In this document: positions 9,558 to 18,500 of the stretch, piece after piece | Layout: each line of letters begins with the position of its first letter | Position numbering within the stretch: the stretch's first letter is position 1 | From: Psychrobacter coccoides | GTDB taxonomy: Bacteria > Pseudomonadota > Gammaproteobacteria > Pseudomonadales > Moraxellaceae | DNA: 64,000 nt | Assembly: GCF_017498085.1 (NCBI RefSeq) | Contig: NZ_JAGBKM010000001.1 | Span: 62,001-126,000, forward strand | Direction of reading: 5' to 3' | Notes under the pieces: generated by a model | The model's input: the letters and a program-made list of their open reading frames with translations, nothing else | Databases searched by the model: none | What the model was told of the DNA's origin: nothing | Translations under genes and position numbers: made by a program

Positions 9558-11153
9558 ATGGCAGGATATATATTGGCGCTGGATCAAGGAACGACATCGA
9601 GTCGGGCGATTTTATACGACGACCTAGCACGTCCTATTGAAATTGCTCAGCAGCCCACCACGCTCAAAACACCAAAGGCTGGGTATTTAGAGCAAGACGC
9701 TCGCCAGATTTGGCAAACCCAAATCAGTTGTGCTCACGATGTGATTAACCAAGCAGGATTGCTCGCTACCGATGTCACCAGTATCGCCATCACCAATCAG
9801 CGTGAGTCTATCGTGATATGGGACAAACAAACAGGCAAGCCACTGGCACCAGCGATTATTTGGCAAGATCGTCGTACAGCAAGCTACTGCCAAAAGCTAG
9901 CCAATGAGGCGACAGCAGATACAGATGTCGCACAAAGCGTACGACAAATAACAGGCTTAAGGCTAGATCCTTATTTTAGTGCCAGTAAAATTGCTTGGCT
10001 GCTTGAGCATTATCCTAAACTGAAAGCACGAGCAAAAAGTCATCAAGGCGGACAGATAGCAGTAGGCACCATCGATAGTTGGTTGATTTATCAGTTGACT
10101 GGCGGTGAGCATGTTATAGACGTGACTAACGCTTCTCGCACCTTATTATATGATATTCATAAGCTGGCATGGTCAGAGTCGCTGTGTGCTCGTTTTGATA
10201 TTCCGCTGGCGATACTGCCCAATGTACTGCCATCAGATGGCGATTTTGGCAAAACCAAAAGAGGCTTGTTTGCCAAACAAATCCCCATTCATGCGGTTTT
10301 GGGCGATCAACAAGCAGCGCTCTTTGGTCAAGGCTGTCTCGATCCTGGCATGGCAAAAAACACCTATGGTACAGGTTGTTTTATGTTGATGAACATCGGT
10401 CAAACGCCAAAGCTTAGTGAGCATCAGCTTCTTACCACCATTGCTTGGCAGCGCCGTGCGCCGATGAGCCGTGTGGATGAGCTGTCCATTAGTGATATCG
10501 TACAATCTGGTAAACGCATCATACAAGCGCCCACTTCTTTTTTTAGCCGTGAGGTGACTTATGCGCTAGAAGGCAGCGTGTTTATGGCGGGAGCTATCGT
10601 GCAGTGGTTACGTGACAATTTAGGCATGATCAAACAAAGCTGCGATGTCGAAGAGTTGGCTCGGCAAGTAGACAGTAGCGAGAATGTCGTATTGCTCCCA
10701 GCTTTTACTGGTCTTGGCGCACCTTACTGGCGCTCTGATATAGAAGCCAGTATCAGCGGAATAAGTCGTGGCACCACCAAAGCCCATATTGCTCGTGCAG
10801 CGCTTGAGGCGATTGCCTTCCAAACTTATGACGTGCTTATCGCCATGCAAAAAGACAGTCCACATCCACTCACTGAGCTACGGGTCGATGGTGGCGCTGC
10901 CAATAATGATTTACTTATGCAGTTTCAGGCAGACTTGCTGGGCGTACCAGTACTGCGCCCGCAAGATACTGAAATCACTGCCAAAGGCGCAGCGTTGCTG
11001 GCAGGTGTCAAAAGTGGCTTGTATGACGCAGGTACGATGCAGGCGTCATGGCAGGTAGACCGTATCTTTGAGCCTAGCATGTCAGCTGAGTGGCGTGCCG
11101 AGCATCTGGCAAAATGGCAAAATGCAGTGAGTAGAGCCTTGATGGCTATCTAA
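9558..11153 (+). CDS. glpK: Glycerol kinase with internal insertion
   Basis: A FGGY-family kinase of 531 residues that phosphorylates glycerol with ATP to give glycerol 3-phosphate. Clear motifs are LALDQGTTSSRAILYD at the N-terminus, TNQRESIVIWD, GTIDSWLIYQLTGG, VTNASRTLLYDI, DQQAALFGQGC and the C-terminal VDGGAANNDLLMQFQADLLG. Between TTIAW (about residue 297) and ALEGSVFMAGA (about 335) there are roughly 38 residues where other GlpK proteins have about 9, so an insertion of about 30 residues is present; it begins QRRAPMSRVDE and is partly hydrophilic. No glpF or glpD is adjacent, so this is a stand-alone gene. The frame is intact across the insertion. Confidence 0.95.
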   Translation: MAGYILALDQGTTSSRAILYDDLARPIEIAQQPTTLKTPKAGYLEQDARQIWQTQISCAHDVINQAGLLATDVTSIAITNQRESIVIWDKQTGKPLAPAIIWQDRRTASYCQKLANEATADTDVAQSVRQITGLRLDPYFSASKIAWLLEHYPKLKARAKSHQGGQIAVGTIDSWLIYQLTGGEHVIDVTNASRTLLYDIHKLAWSESLCARFDIPLAILPNVLPSDGDFGKTKRGLFAKQIPIHAVLGDQQAALFGQGCLDPGMAKNTYGTGCFMLMNIGQTPKLSEHQLLTTIAWQRRAPMSRVDELSISDIVQSGKRIIQAPTSFFSREVTYALEGSVFMAGAIVQWLRDNLGMIKQSCDVEELARQVDSSENVVLLPAFTGLGAPYWRSDIEASISGISRGTTKAHIARAALEAIAFQTYDVLIAMQKDSPHPLTELRVDGGAANNDLLMQFQADLLGVPVLRPQDTEITAKGAALLAGVKSGLYDAGTMQASWQVDRIFEPSMSAEWRAEHLAKWQNAVSRALMAI

Positions 11154-11376
11154 ATGCTTTATAAGCCAGCAACTTACATAGTCATTAACCTAGTCAATGA
11201 TCTGCGTTATAAATATACATGCTGTAACGTAAGCCCATCGTGACTTTGACATCTCTTACATTACTTATCTATCAACAAAGGGCCTATCGTTTTTATACTT
11301 AAATGGTTGCAGAGACCTGCAAGCAAACACTTGCACTATTAGAATAAATTCATAATAAAACGTTTAAGGATAAAAC

Positions 11377-11892
11377 ATGAGTAACCATGACCATATTGAT
11401 CGTAAAGAAGTAAAAAACATGTCTGATGAGACAAAAGATGATCTGAACGCAGATATGATCACGGGTGAGCCTGGCTCACATCCAGTAGGGACAGGTGTCG
11501 GTGGAGTTGGCGGCGCAGCAGCAGGTGCAGCCATAGGCACTATGGCAGGGCCGTTAGGTACGCTTATCGGTGGCGCTGTCGGTGCTATCGTTGGTGGCGG
11601 TGCCGGCCATGCAGCAGGTGAAGCCATCAACCCCACTCATGAAGAGGCTTACTGGCGTGCAGAATACGCAAAAGCGCCTTACTACAAAGAAGGCTATGAG
11701 TTTGATCGTGATATGCACCCAGCCTATGCAGTAGGGTATGCCAACCGTGCACACTATCCAGTCGATGCTCGTTTTGAAGATCATGAAGCAGATCTGAAGC
11801 GCTCATGGGAAGAGGTAAAAGGAGACTCTCGTCTGGTATGGGATGAAGCCCGCCTAGCATCACGTGATGCATGGAACCGAGTAAGTAAGTGA
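11377..11892 (+). CDS. Glycine-zipper protein of unknown function
   Basis: A protein of 171 residues starting at an ATG preceded by AAGGA. A hydrophilic N-terminus with several acidic residues (1-35) is followed by a Gly/Ala glycine-zipper run (about 38-85: GGVGGAAAGAAIGTMAGPLG, then GGAVGAIVGGGAGHAAGEA) that could make a membrane hairpin. A hydrophilic, aromatic C-terminal half follows, including EEAYWRAEYAKAPYY and a charged helix near the end. No signal peptide or lipobox is visible. Similar proteins occur in many soil and marine proteobacteria without assigned function. It sits alone between glpK and the EEP gene and has its own terminator. I do not assign a role. Confidence 0.75.
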   Translation: MSNHDHIDRKEVKNMSDETKDDLNADMITGEPGSHPVGTGVGGVGGAAAGAAIGTMAGPLGTLIGGAVGAIVGGGAGHAAGEAINPTHEEAYWRAEYAKAPYYKEGYEFDRDMHPAYAVGYANRAHYPVDARFEDHEADLKRSWEEVKGDSRLVWDEARLASRDAWNRVSK

Positions 11893-11966
11893 TTGTTTAT
11901 GAGTCACCTTGTCATTGATTATCGTAGTCTTTTGAGCCAAAGCCCTTAAGATATATGATATGTTAA

Positions 11967-11998
11967 AGCTCCTAGAACACAATCTAGGGGCTTTTTTT
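11967..11998 (+). terminator. Rho-independent terminator
   Basis: A stem AGCTCCTAGA/TCTAGGGGCT (one G-T wobble, loop of 6) is followed by a T run. It lies about 75 bases after the glycine-zipper gene and probably ends it. Confidence 0.8.
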
Positions 11999-12063
11999 AT
12001 AAATGAGTGAGATAAAAAGTACCAGCCTATACATAACAATCAGAGATAAAAAATAGGGATATT

Positions 12064-13092
12064 ATGAGCCAATACGCTATTGCTGATGGTAAAAAACAAT
12101 TTTATATTGCCACTGCCAATCTACTGAACTTTGCCAATCCTGATAGAATCTATTATGACAATGCGCCTGCTTATGATCAAAAGACCTATCAGCGCAAGCT
12201 TAGTGGCCTGACTGAGCTACTTGCCAAAGCACATGCTGATATCATAGCAGTACAGGAGGTATGGGACAGTGACGCCCTAGAAGCTTTAGCGCTGTCATTA
12301 GGGTTTAAACCAGAGCATGTGGTCGCACCACTAGCCAGCAACGATAGTGCCAACTCATATACCCAAGGTCAGGGTGCCAAAAACACACCAGCTGTTGGTA
12401 TTATCAGTCGTTTTGAGCAGATAGAAACCACCATTTTAGAAGACATCAAGCCAAAAGCCATCATCGATGTACCGGATGTAGGGCTTTATGAGCATTTTAA
12501 TCGCCCGCCATTATTATTGCGTGTTAACGCTTTTGGTCAGCCGATTACGATCATTACCGCTCATCTGAAAAGCAAACGAGCTTATCACCTACGTGATGAC
12601 AATGGTCAGTTGTTAGAGGATATTGATGATCCAAACGTGCGTGTGCGTGCCAAATTGCGCAGTTTGTGTATGCGTGCTGCGGAAGCGGCGTCTATACGTA
12701 TATCTATTATCGAACGTTTGCACCATACGCGCGAGCCACTCATTTTACTGGGTGATATGAATGATGTGACAGACAGTGTGACCACACAGTTAATGACAGA
12801 GACAGGTGAGGTGAATTATGATAAAAGCATGCGTGATGTCGCTTTGTTTGATGCTGCTAGAATCCAGTCTCGGTATGGTTGGATGAAAGACATGGCTTAT
12901 ACTCATATCTATCAAGGCATGCCAGAGGTGATTGATCAGCTATTTGTTTCAGAAGAGTTCTTACCTGACAGTAAGTTTGCGCTTGGTGCCGTCGAGCGAG
13001 TGGATTATTTTAATGATCACTTGAAGTGGGACTATATCGATAGAGCCACTGACCATGGTATTATACGAGCGAAAATAAAGATTTACGATTAG
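12064..13092 (+). CDS. Endonuclease/exonuclease/phosphatase (EEP) family hydrolase
   Basis: A protein of 342 residues of the EEP superfamily, which cleaves phosphodiester or phosphomonoester bonds with a divalent metal. Catalytic landmarks in order are TANLLNFAN (Asn), IIAVQEVWDSD (Glu near 64), TITIITAHLKS (His near 167), LLGDMNDVTD (Asp/Asn near 232) and ATDHGIIRAKI (Asp-His near 332). No signal peptide is visible, so it is probably cytoplasmic. Substrate cannot be told from sequence; DNA, phosphoinositide-like lipids and nucleotides are all used in this fold. The TAG stop at 13090-13092 is formed by the TA target dinucleotide plus the first G of the adjacent MITE-like element, so the original C-terminus may have been different. 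Confidence 0.85.
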   Translation: MSQYAIADGKKQFYIATANLLNFANPDRIYYDNAPAYDQKTYQRKLSGLTELLAKAHADIIAVQEVWDSDALEALALSLGFKPEHVVAPLASNDSANSYTQGQGAKNTPAVGIISRFEQIETTILEDIKPKAIIDVPDVGLYEHFNRPPLLLRVNAFGQPITIITAHLKSKRAYHLRDDNGQLLEDIDDPNVRVRAKLRSLCMRAAEAASIRISIIERLHHTREPLILLGDMNDVTDSVTTQLMTETGEVNYDKSMRDVALFDAARIQSRYGWMKDMAYTHIYQGMPEVIDQLFVSEEFLPDSKFALGAVERVDYFNDHLKWDYIDRATDHGIIRAKIKIYD

Positions 13093-13262
13093 GGCGTGTC
13101 CTCAATCTGAACGATTGCATCTAAATGGACTAAAAATGGCTAAATTTTGCCAAACGGCGTCAAATAACTGGCTAGTATCCCGATATTATCTGCGTTATTT
13201 TCCTTGTTTGACTTCAATTTATCTCATTTTTATCATAATTTTCAAAATGAGGACACGCCCTA
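13090..13262. mobile_element. MITE-like element with perfect terminal inverted repeats
   Basis: A non-coding element of about 169 bases (13092-13260). Its ends are perfect inverted repeats, GGGCGTGTCCTCA and TGAGGACACGCCC, flanked on both sides by TA. The inverted symmetry extends three more bases on each side (GATTA/TAATC), giving 18 bp. The interior is AT-rich and has no open frame. TA duplication and terminal repeats without a transposase are typical of MITEs mobilised by IS630/Tc1-type enzymes, though the family is inference. The left end sits exactly on the stop codon of the EEP gene. Confidence 0.8.
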
Positions 13263-13569
13263 ATCATTGACCACATTTAATGCTCTTATTTATTGATACA
13301 CTGATAATAAATAGGTACTTTGATTAATACATTGCTATTTTATCCATACAAGCCCTTTACTTGTAGTGTGCGCGTTTTTATTAAATATCTGCAATCTATA
13401 TTCGTTGTTGTGATTTTGGTATGATTTGTCATAATCGATAACACAGAGGTCAGTTGCGTCCAGTGCTATGCCATTAATAGCCTATGAATTGACCTACAGA
13501 GATCAGGCATGACAAGCGAACACACGACAAGTCGTTATCAAATTAGGGTATAACATCGAGAGGTTTATA
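13263..13569 (+). promoter_or_regulatory. Upstream region of the TetR-type gene
   Basis: No gene is seen. A plausible sigma70 promoter is TTGTGA at 13408-13413 and CATAAT at 13430-13435 (16-base spacer), pointing toward the TetR-type regulator. The rest is AT-rich with no clear operator. Confidence 0.4.
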
Positions 13570-14274
13570 ATGAGTGAGCAAACAAGCGATAAGGTTTTTG
13601 ATGATAAAATCGAAGACATACTTGTCGATTCAGAATTAGCAAAAAAACTGGTGCCTAATAAGTTTAAGTTTACCAGTCAGCAAGGCCGTGCCCGTCGTCA
13701 AAAACTATTGATGGGTGCCAAAAAGCTCAGTGAGACAAAAGCAATCAATGAGATCAGTCTGGCTGATGTCTGTGAAGAAGCAGGAATCCCACGAGCTTCT
13801 GCTTATCATTTCTTTCCTAATATTGAGGCGATATTTTTAGCCTTGCGTTTTTTGAATGCCATTGAGATCTTTGAGATACTGACTACGGTAGAAACAGAAG
13901 ACTATGATAGATGGCAAGGTTATTTGACAGCTCTGTTAGAGCGTAGTGTGAATATCTTTTATGAAGACAGCACTAAGGCGAAGTTAATCTACGATACCAA
14001 TACGCCAGATTTTGAAGGGGATAGTTTTGGTGAAGATATCGATCATCAAATCGTTGAGCTGGTTTATGAGCGCTTAACCCAGCGTTATGAGCTGCCAAGC
14101 TTTGGTGATGTCAAAGACATGCTGATGGTGACTTATAGTATTATTAATGGCATCTTTACTTTATCTTATCGTCGCCATGAAAAAATCACAGACAGCTATC
14201 TACAAGAAGCCACCATTGCTGCGATTGCTTATTTGCGTTGCTACTTACCTGAGAATTTACCACGTAAACAGTAG
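13570..14274 (+). CDS. TetR/AcrR-family transcriptional regulator
   Basis: A protein of 234 residues. The N-terminal 35 residues are charged and precede the DNA-binding region: GRARRQKLLMGAKKLSET, ISLADVCEEAGIPRASAYHF and FPNIEAIFLAL (about residues 38-95), the classic TetR helix-turn-helix order. The C-terminal helical part would bind a ligand and dimerise, and does not match a subfamily I can name. The ATG follows GAGAGG. No adjacent enzyme or pump gene is an obvious target; the downstream neighbour is convergent. Autoregulation is typical of the family but no palindrome was convincing. Confidence 0.88.
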   Translation: MSEQTSDKVFDDKIEDILVDSELAKKLVPNKFKFTSQQGRARRQKLLMGAKKLSETKAINEISLADVCEEAGIPRASAYHFFPNIEAIFLALRFLNAIEIFEILTTVETEDYDRWQGYLTALLERSVNIFYEDSTKAKLIYDTNTPDFEGDSFGEDIDHQIVELVYERLTQRYELPSFGDVKDMLMVTYSIINGIFTLSYRRHEKITDSYLQEATIAAIAYLRCYLPENLPRKQ

Positions 14275-14311
14275 TCAATGTTGATACACATCTACTCTTT
14301 ATGCGGTACAT

Positions 14312-14345
14312 AAAAAATCTGGCTCAAATGGGCCAGATTTTTTTA
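14312..14345. terminator. Bidirectional rho-independent terminator
   Basis: A perfect 12-bp stem (AAAAAATCTGGC with GCCAGATTTTTT) with an 8-base loop lies between the convergent TetR-type gene and the periplasmic-protein gene. T runs on both strands allow it to serve both. Confidence 0.9.
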
Positions 14346-14371
14346 TTGTCATCAATTATCCTAACCTGATG

Positions 14372-15334
14372 CTAGTCGTCAATATGATAAGTCGCACTTG
14401 GCATAGGTAGGGCAATCGTGGTTGCAGGCTTATCACTGATACGAGTAGAATTGGCTGAGCTTTTATTTGTGACAGGCATGACAGGAAAGGTTTGACCACG
14501 ACAGACATCATCGCTTGGATCTAATGGCACATAGGCTTGGTAATAACGATTGATTTTGTTTTCTAGATCTACATTGGTCTGTGAGTCATGAGCATTGACG
14601 TATGCTTCACGGGCTTGCTCAAGCCAGCGATCGGCCATACGAAAGTGGCTGCCTGATTCTATCCAACTTCGCTCACACTGCTTGCTGGCTGCCCAAACCA
14701 AAGCAATTTCACTAAAGGCGATTTCACGTGGTGCTGTCTCTACACCACCGCTATCTTTTAGAGCATTGAGTGTCGCCCACAGATCAGGACGCATCAAAGC
14801 TGAAAATGTAGGAATATCAGGGCTCCACTCTAGTTGTGCAAGGTCATTATTTAATAGGGCTTGCAAGATGGTATGACCTGTCTGTAAGGCATAACTGCCA
14901 GCAGCAGATGTGCTGTTTATACTGTCTTGATGATAGGCGTAATTTAACCACGCCTGTGCTTTGTAAGCAAAATACTGCTGATGCGGCGTTAGTGCTTGTC
15001 GCTGATAGTGCCTTAATGCTATAAACATGCAGTCAATCGATTGTCGTTGTGCACTTTGATACTTGGGCTGTGTCGTTTGCGCTCTATTATTATCGGTACA
15101 GTAGTTGGCCAAATTTGCGAAACGGGGAGCGCTATCGCTAGCAGCGCTCAAATGCGTACTAACAACCGTACCATCGAAAACTGTGTTATTGGTCACAATG
15201 TCTTGAGGGTGATTGTCTGCAAGCGCAGATGGTGCCATGGCACACAGCAGTAATGCTGCTCCTAGCGCTGTACCTGTACGGAGAGTAGGCAGTTGATTAT
15301 TTGTTTTTTTAAATGCTGCGGTTAGTTTGAACAT
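14372..15334 (-). CDS. Predicted periplasmic protein of unknown function
   Basis: A secreted protein of 320 residues. The N-terminus is basic, followed by TGTALGAALLLCAMAPSALA and then DNHPQ, a good signal peptidase I site. The mature part is largely helical, with repeated Ala, Gln and Tyr residues (for example HYQRQALTPHQQYFAYKAQA) and a section HFRMADRWLEQAREAYVNA that looks like tetratricopeptide or similar helix-hairpin packing. It has four or five cysteines. The start codon is preceded by AGGA. It is transcribed in the same direction as the DUF11 cluster upstream but 240 bases away with a repeat between, so it may or may not be co-expressed. No family name is given. Confidence 0.7.
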   Translation of the reverse strand: MFKLTAAFKKTNNQLPTLRTGTALGAALLLCAMAPSALADNHPQDIVTNNTVFDGTVVSTHLSAASDSAPRFANLANYCTDNNRAQTTQPKYQSAQRQSIDCMFIALRHYQRQALTPHQQYFAYKAQAWLNYAYHQDSINSTSAAGSYALQTGHTILQALLNNDLAQLEWSPDIPTFSALMRPDLWATLNALKDSGGVETAPREIAFSEIALVWAASKQCERSWIESGSHFRMADRWLEQAREAYVNAHDSQTNVDLENKINRYYQAYVPLDPSDDVCRGQTFPVMPVTNKSSANSTRISDKPATTIALPMPSATYHIDD

Positions 15335-15444
15335 ACATCCTACTTAGTGGTATTGCTAAAACCAGGTGGCTTAATCTCATAAGGTTGCTAATGGCTAAAC
15401 GCTTGAGAGCATACTGTAAAAGCCATACACTGAAAAATATCAAG

Positions 15445-15556
15445 TATAGTCAATCCACTATAAAATAGATACAGTGCTACTAGGATGAATGTTGCGCAGC
15501 ATCGAAAAGTTTTGAGGTCGCACAGCAAGCAAGGAAAACTTATACCAGTAGCACGC
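15445..15556 (+). repeat. Dispersed intergenic repeat, copy A
   Basis: A 112-base non-coding stretch that matches, in reverse orientation, the one at 44843-44952. Shared blocks include TATAGTCAATCCACTA, GAATGTTGCG (GAATTTTGCG in the other copy) and AAGGAAAACTTATACCAG. It has an internal inverted repeat, GTGCTACTAGG (15474-15484) with CCAGTAGCAC (15545-15554), so a long hairpin could form. It lies just after the 1764-residue protein's gene in the transcription direction. Confidence 0.75.
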
Positions 15557-15575
15557 TATAATAGCTGTACTCTTT

Positions 15576-18500
15576 TTATTTAGGATTCACTATAGAGTCA
15601 ATGTCTAAGCGTTGGTTTTTGCGAGGGTCTTTACGCTTAAACAAATCTTCGTCAAACTTAAAGCGCAGTCTAAAGTAAGCGCCTTGTTGGGTGGTGTCTT
15701 CATAGGCGATGTCTTCGTCTTCAAACCCCATAAAGTTATAGCCAAGTGACAGCCATAGGTTGGTCATAGGACTATAGCCGACTTCAGCACCCAGCATATA
15801 TGACATGTCATCAGCTTGATCATTCCAGTAAGTCCCTGCTTGTAGACCAATATCCCAGCGCTCGCTGATGTCGTATAGACCACGGGCGTAAGCGGCATGT
15901 GCAGTATTGTCACTGGCGATACCATCGGCATCATACTTAGTATATTTACCCGCATAGTGCCCAGAGATAGTGAGCGGACGTGTTGGATGATAGTTGCCAC
16001 TCCATGACCAAATGACGGTGTCTTTTTGGTACGGATCGTCGCCAGTGTTATTATCGTCTAGGCGATATTCAAGCTTGGCGAGCATGTCTAGCTGGTTGCT
16101 ATCATAATCACGATAGGCAGCACCAAGCTGAAAGCGATTGATGGTGCGATGACCGTCATCATAGTCTACTCGTGAGTAGATGTCTTTTGCCAACAGAGTA
16201 ATGTCATCAGTATAGCGATAGGCGATACCAGCACTACCTAATAAGGTATCACTGGTATTGCCCCAGCGTTTTTCTAAGCGGCCTGATGCTTTATAGTTTT
16301 CTTGCGCCAGATATTCAATACCGAAACCTGCGGCAGTGGCCGTGCTGTCCTCTTCACCTTCGAGTGACTCCACACGTTCAAACAAAGTGTTAAGCGTTAA
16401 GCCTTCTTGTACATACCATTTGTTTTTTAGACCGATGGCGGCTTCCGCTTCACGAGCACTGATGGCATCTCGCATACGGTACTCACTATATACCTTGCCA
16501 TCTTTCATATAAGTGGCATCAAAGCCAACCACGGTACGCTGACGTTCATCAGTATCATCAAGGCCATAACTGCCTGACAAGCTGTTGATTAGGTCATGAC
16601 GGGCATAAAGGCGGCCTAGGTTACCTATAGGCGTCTCACCACCGATGGAGGTGGCGTTTCGATTGCTGTGCTCAAGATCTTGCTCGTATTCGGCAAACAC
16701 CAGTGCATTGTTGAGCTTGGGTAGGTGCGCAGTGATACGGGCACGGGCAGTGGTACCTTCGATGTCTTCGGCTGCGTCACTGACACTATTAAGCGCAGAC
16801 TGATTGGTAATACTGTCATTGAATATCGTGTCATCAGTGAGGTCTTTTACATCCGTTGCACCTTGAATATTGCGTGAGGCGGCAGTCGCATCTTGCTTAT
16901 AATAGCGTACACCGATTTCACCGACGATGTTGGTACTCAAGCGCTGCTCAACGCTGGCTTGAACCCCTTCGATGCTGGCTTCAGTGGTGTGGTCTTTGCT
17001 ACGCACACTTTCTAGTTTGAACGCAGTTCTTTTACTTTCTAGGGCATGAGTGACTTCTAGGCCAGATTCTGTACGACCAGCGGTGAGCGGTGATGCGCCC
17101 GTGACAAAGCCTTTATCTGCATCGTTATAGTACGCCTTTGCTCGTGTCCGTTTGTTGTCGTCATAGTTTAGCTCGATACGCAGGGCGTCGCCGTCAGTAT
17201 CGTCGCCATCTAGAAGCTCTTTTGCATTGATCTGATTGCTTGGATCGTAATTAGGGTTTTCCGCTTTGCTCTTAGCATATTCAGCGACCAGCTTTAGCTT
17301 GTCATTAAACTTAATAACGCTATTGATACTGGCAAGCTCTTCTTTGTTCAGTGGGTCGTCACTATTGATGTAGCTACCACCGACAGAGACTTTATTTGTC
17401 AATTGTTGCTTGGCTGCAACACCGCCGACCCAATAGTTCTCGCCACCTTCGTCCACTTCGACAGTGACACGTAGGTAGATGGGGTTACCATCAAAGTCTT
17501 GGCTAGCAATCGGTGATGTCAGGTATAAACTGCGGCTGATAGGGTCAATCTCATAATCAGCGAAGCGCGTAAGCGTCTCACGGCGCACGATAAGTCCAGG
17601 ATTGTTGGCATCACGGGTGATAACTTCGATGGTCTCAGAGTTTTCGAGTACCGCATCGAAGTTTTCTGCTAGCGGATAAGGGCCTGAGATACCAAGACCA
17701 CGAGTTTCGTTGACACGCTGTGATGAGCTGGTCTCTGCAGCGAAGGCTGTGATACGAGTGTTGTCGTCTTCGTACTGTGCTTTGACACCGGTCAAAGTGC
17801 GGTTGTACTGACCAAGCTTAATGCCTTCGTCGTCTGTCACGTCAGTTTTTAAATCACCATACATGGCAAACGAGCGGCCTTTATCCAAGCGTACATAAAG
17901 CTTGCTGGTCGACTGTGCATCGAAGCCTTTGGCTGAGGAGTCGCCATAGACAGGATAATATTCACCTGGCTCGATATCACGGAACAGGCGCTCGCCTTTT
18001 TTGTCACTATCGTAGGCCAGGGTTAGTAGGTAGTCACCGCGCACCTTGCCTTTGAGGAACATAGCGGCACGACCCGTCGCTGAGTAATCGTCATTGCCCG
18101 AAAACTCGTGTAACTCCTTTTCAAATGCGCCTTGAGCATCAGTGATACTACCGCCATCGAAGTCTTTGAGTGAGATAGCGCCTTCGACGATACCGACGGC
18201 GATCACTGGGCGTAGCTTGGCAGTGAACTGCAGCGGAATAATTTGCTTGGTACTACCCGTGTCGATGACCAGCTCACCTTTACCTGGTGCACTTGGTGCA
18301 ATCACTGGAATCAGTAACTCACCACCGCTGACGGTGACCTGAGTGCCCGCTTGGTCTTTATTGCTGTCTTTTAGGTTGATACGGCCGATATTGGTATCGA
18401 TGGTAATCGGAGTTGAAGCCACATAAGGACGGTTGTCACGGTCCTTTAGACTGATGACGACCTGATATTCGCTGATACCATCGGCTTGTATCAGCTGTGT

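Noticed and set aside
11364-11636. 90-codon minus-strand frame over the glycine-zipper gene
   Set aside because: Its Pro/Ala-rich protein is the reverse complement of the Gly/Ala repeat; a low-complexity shadow.
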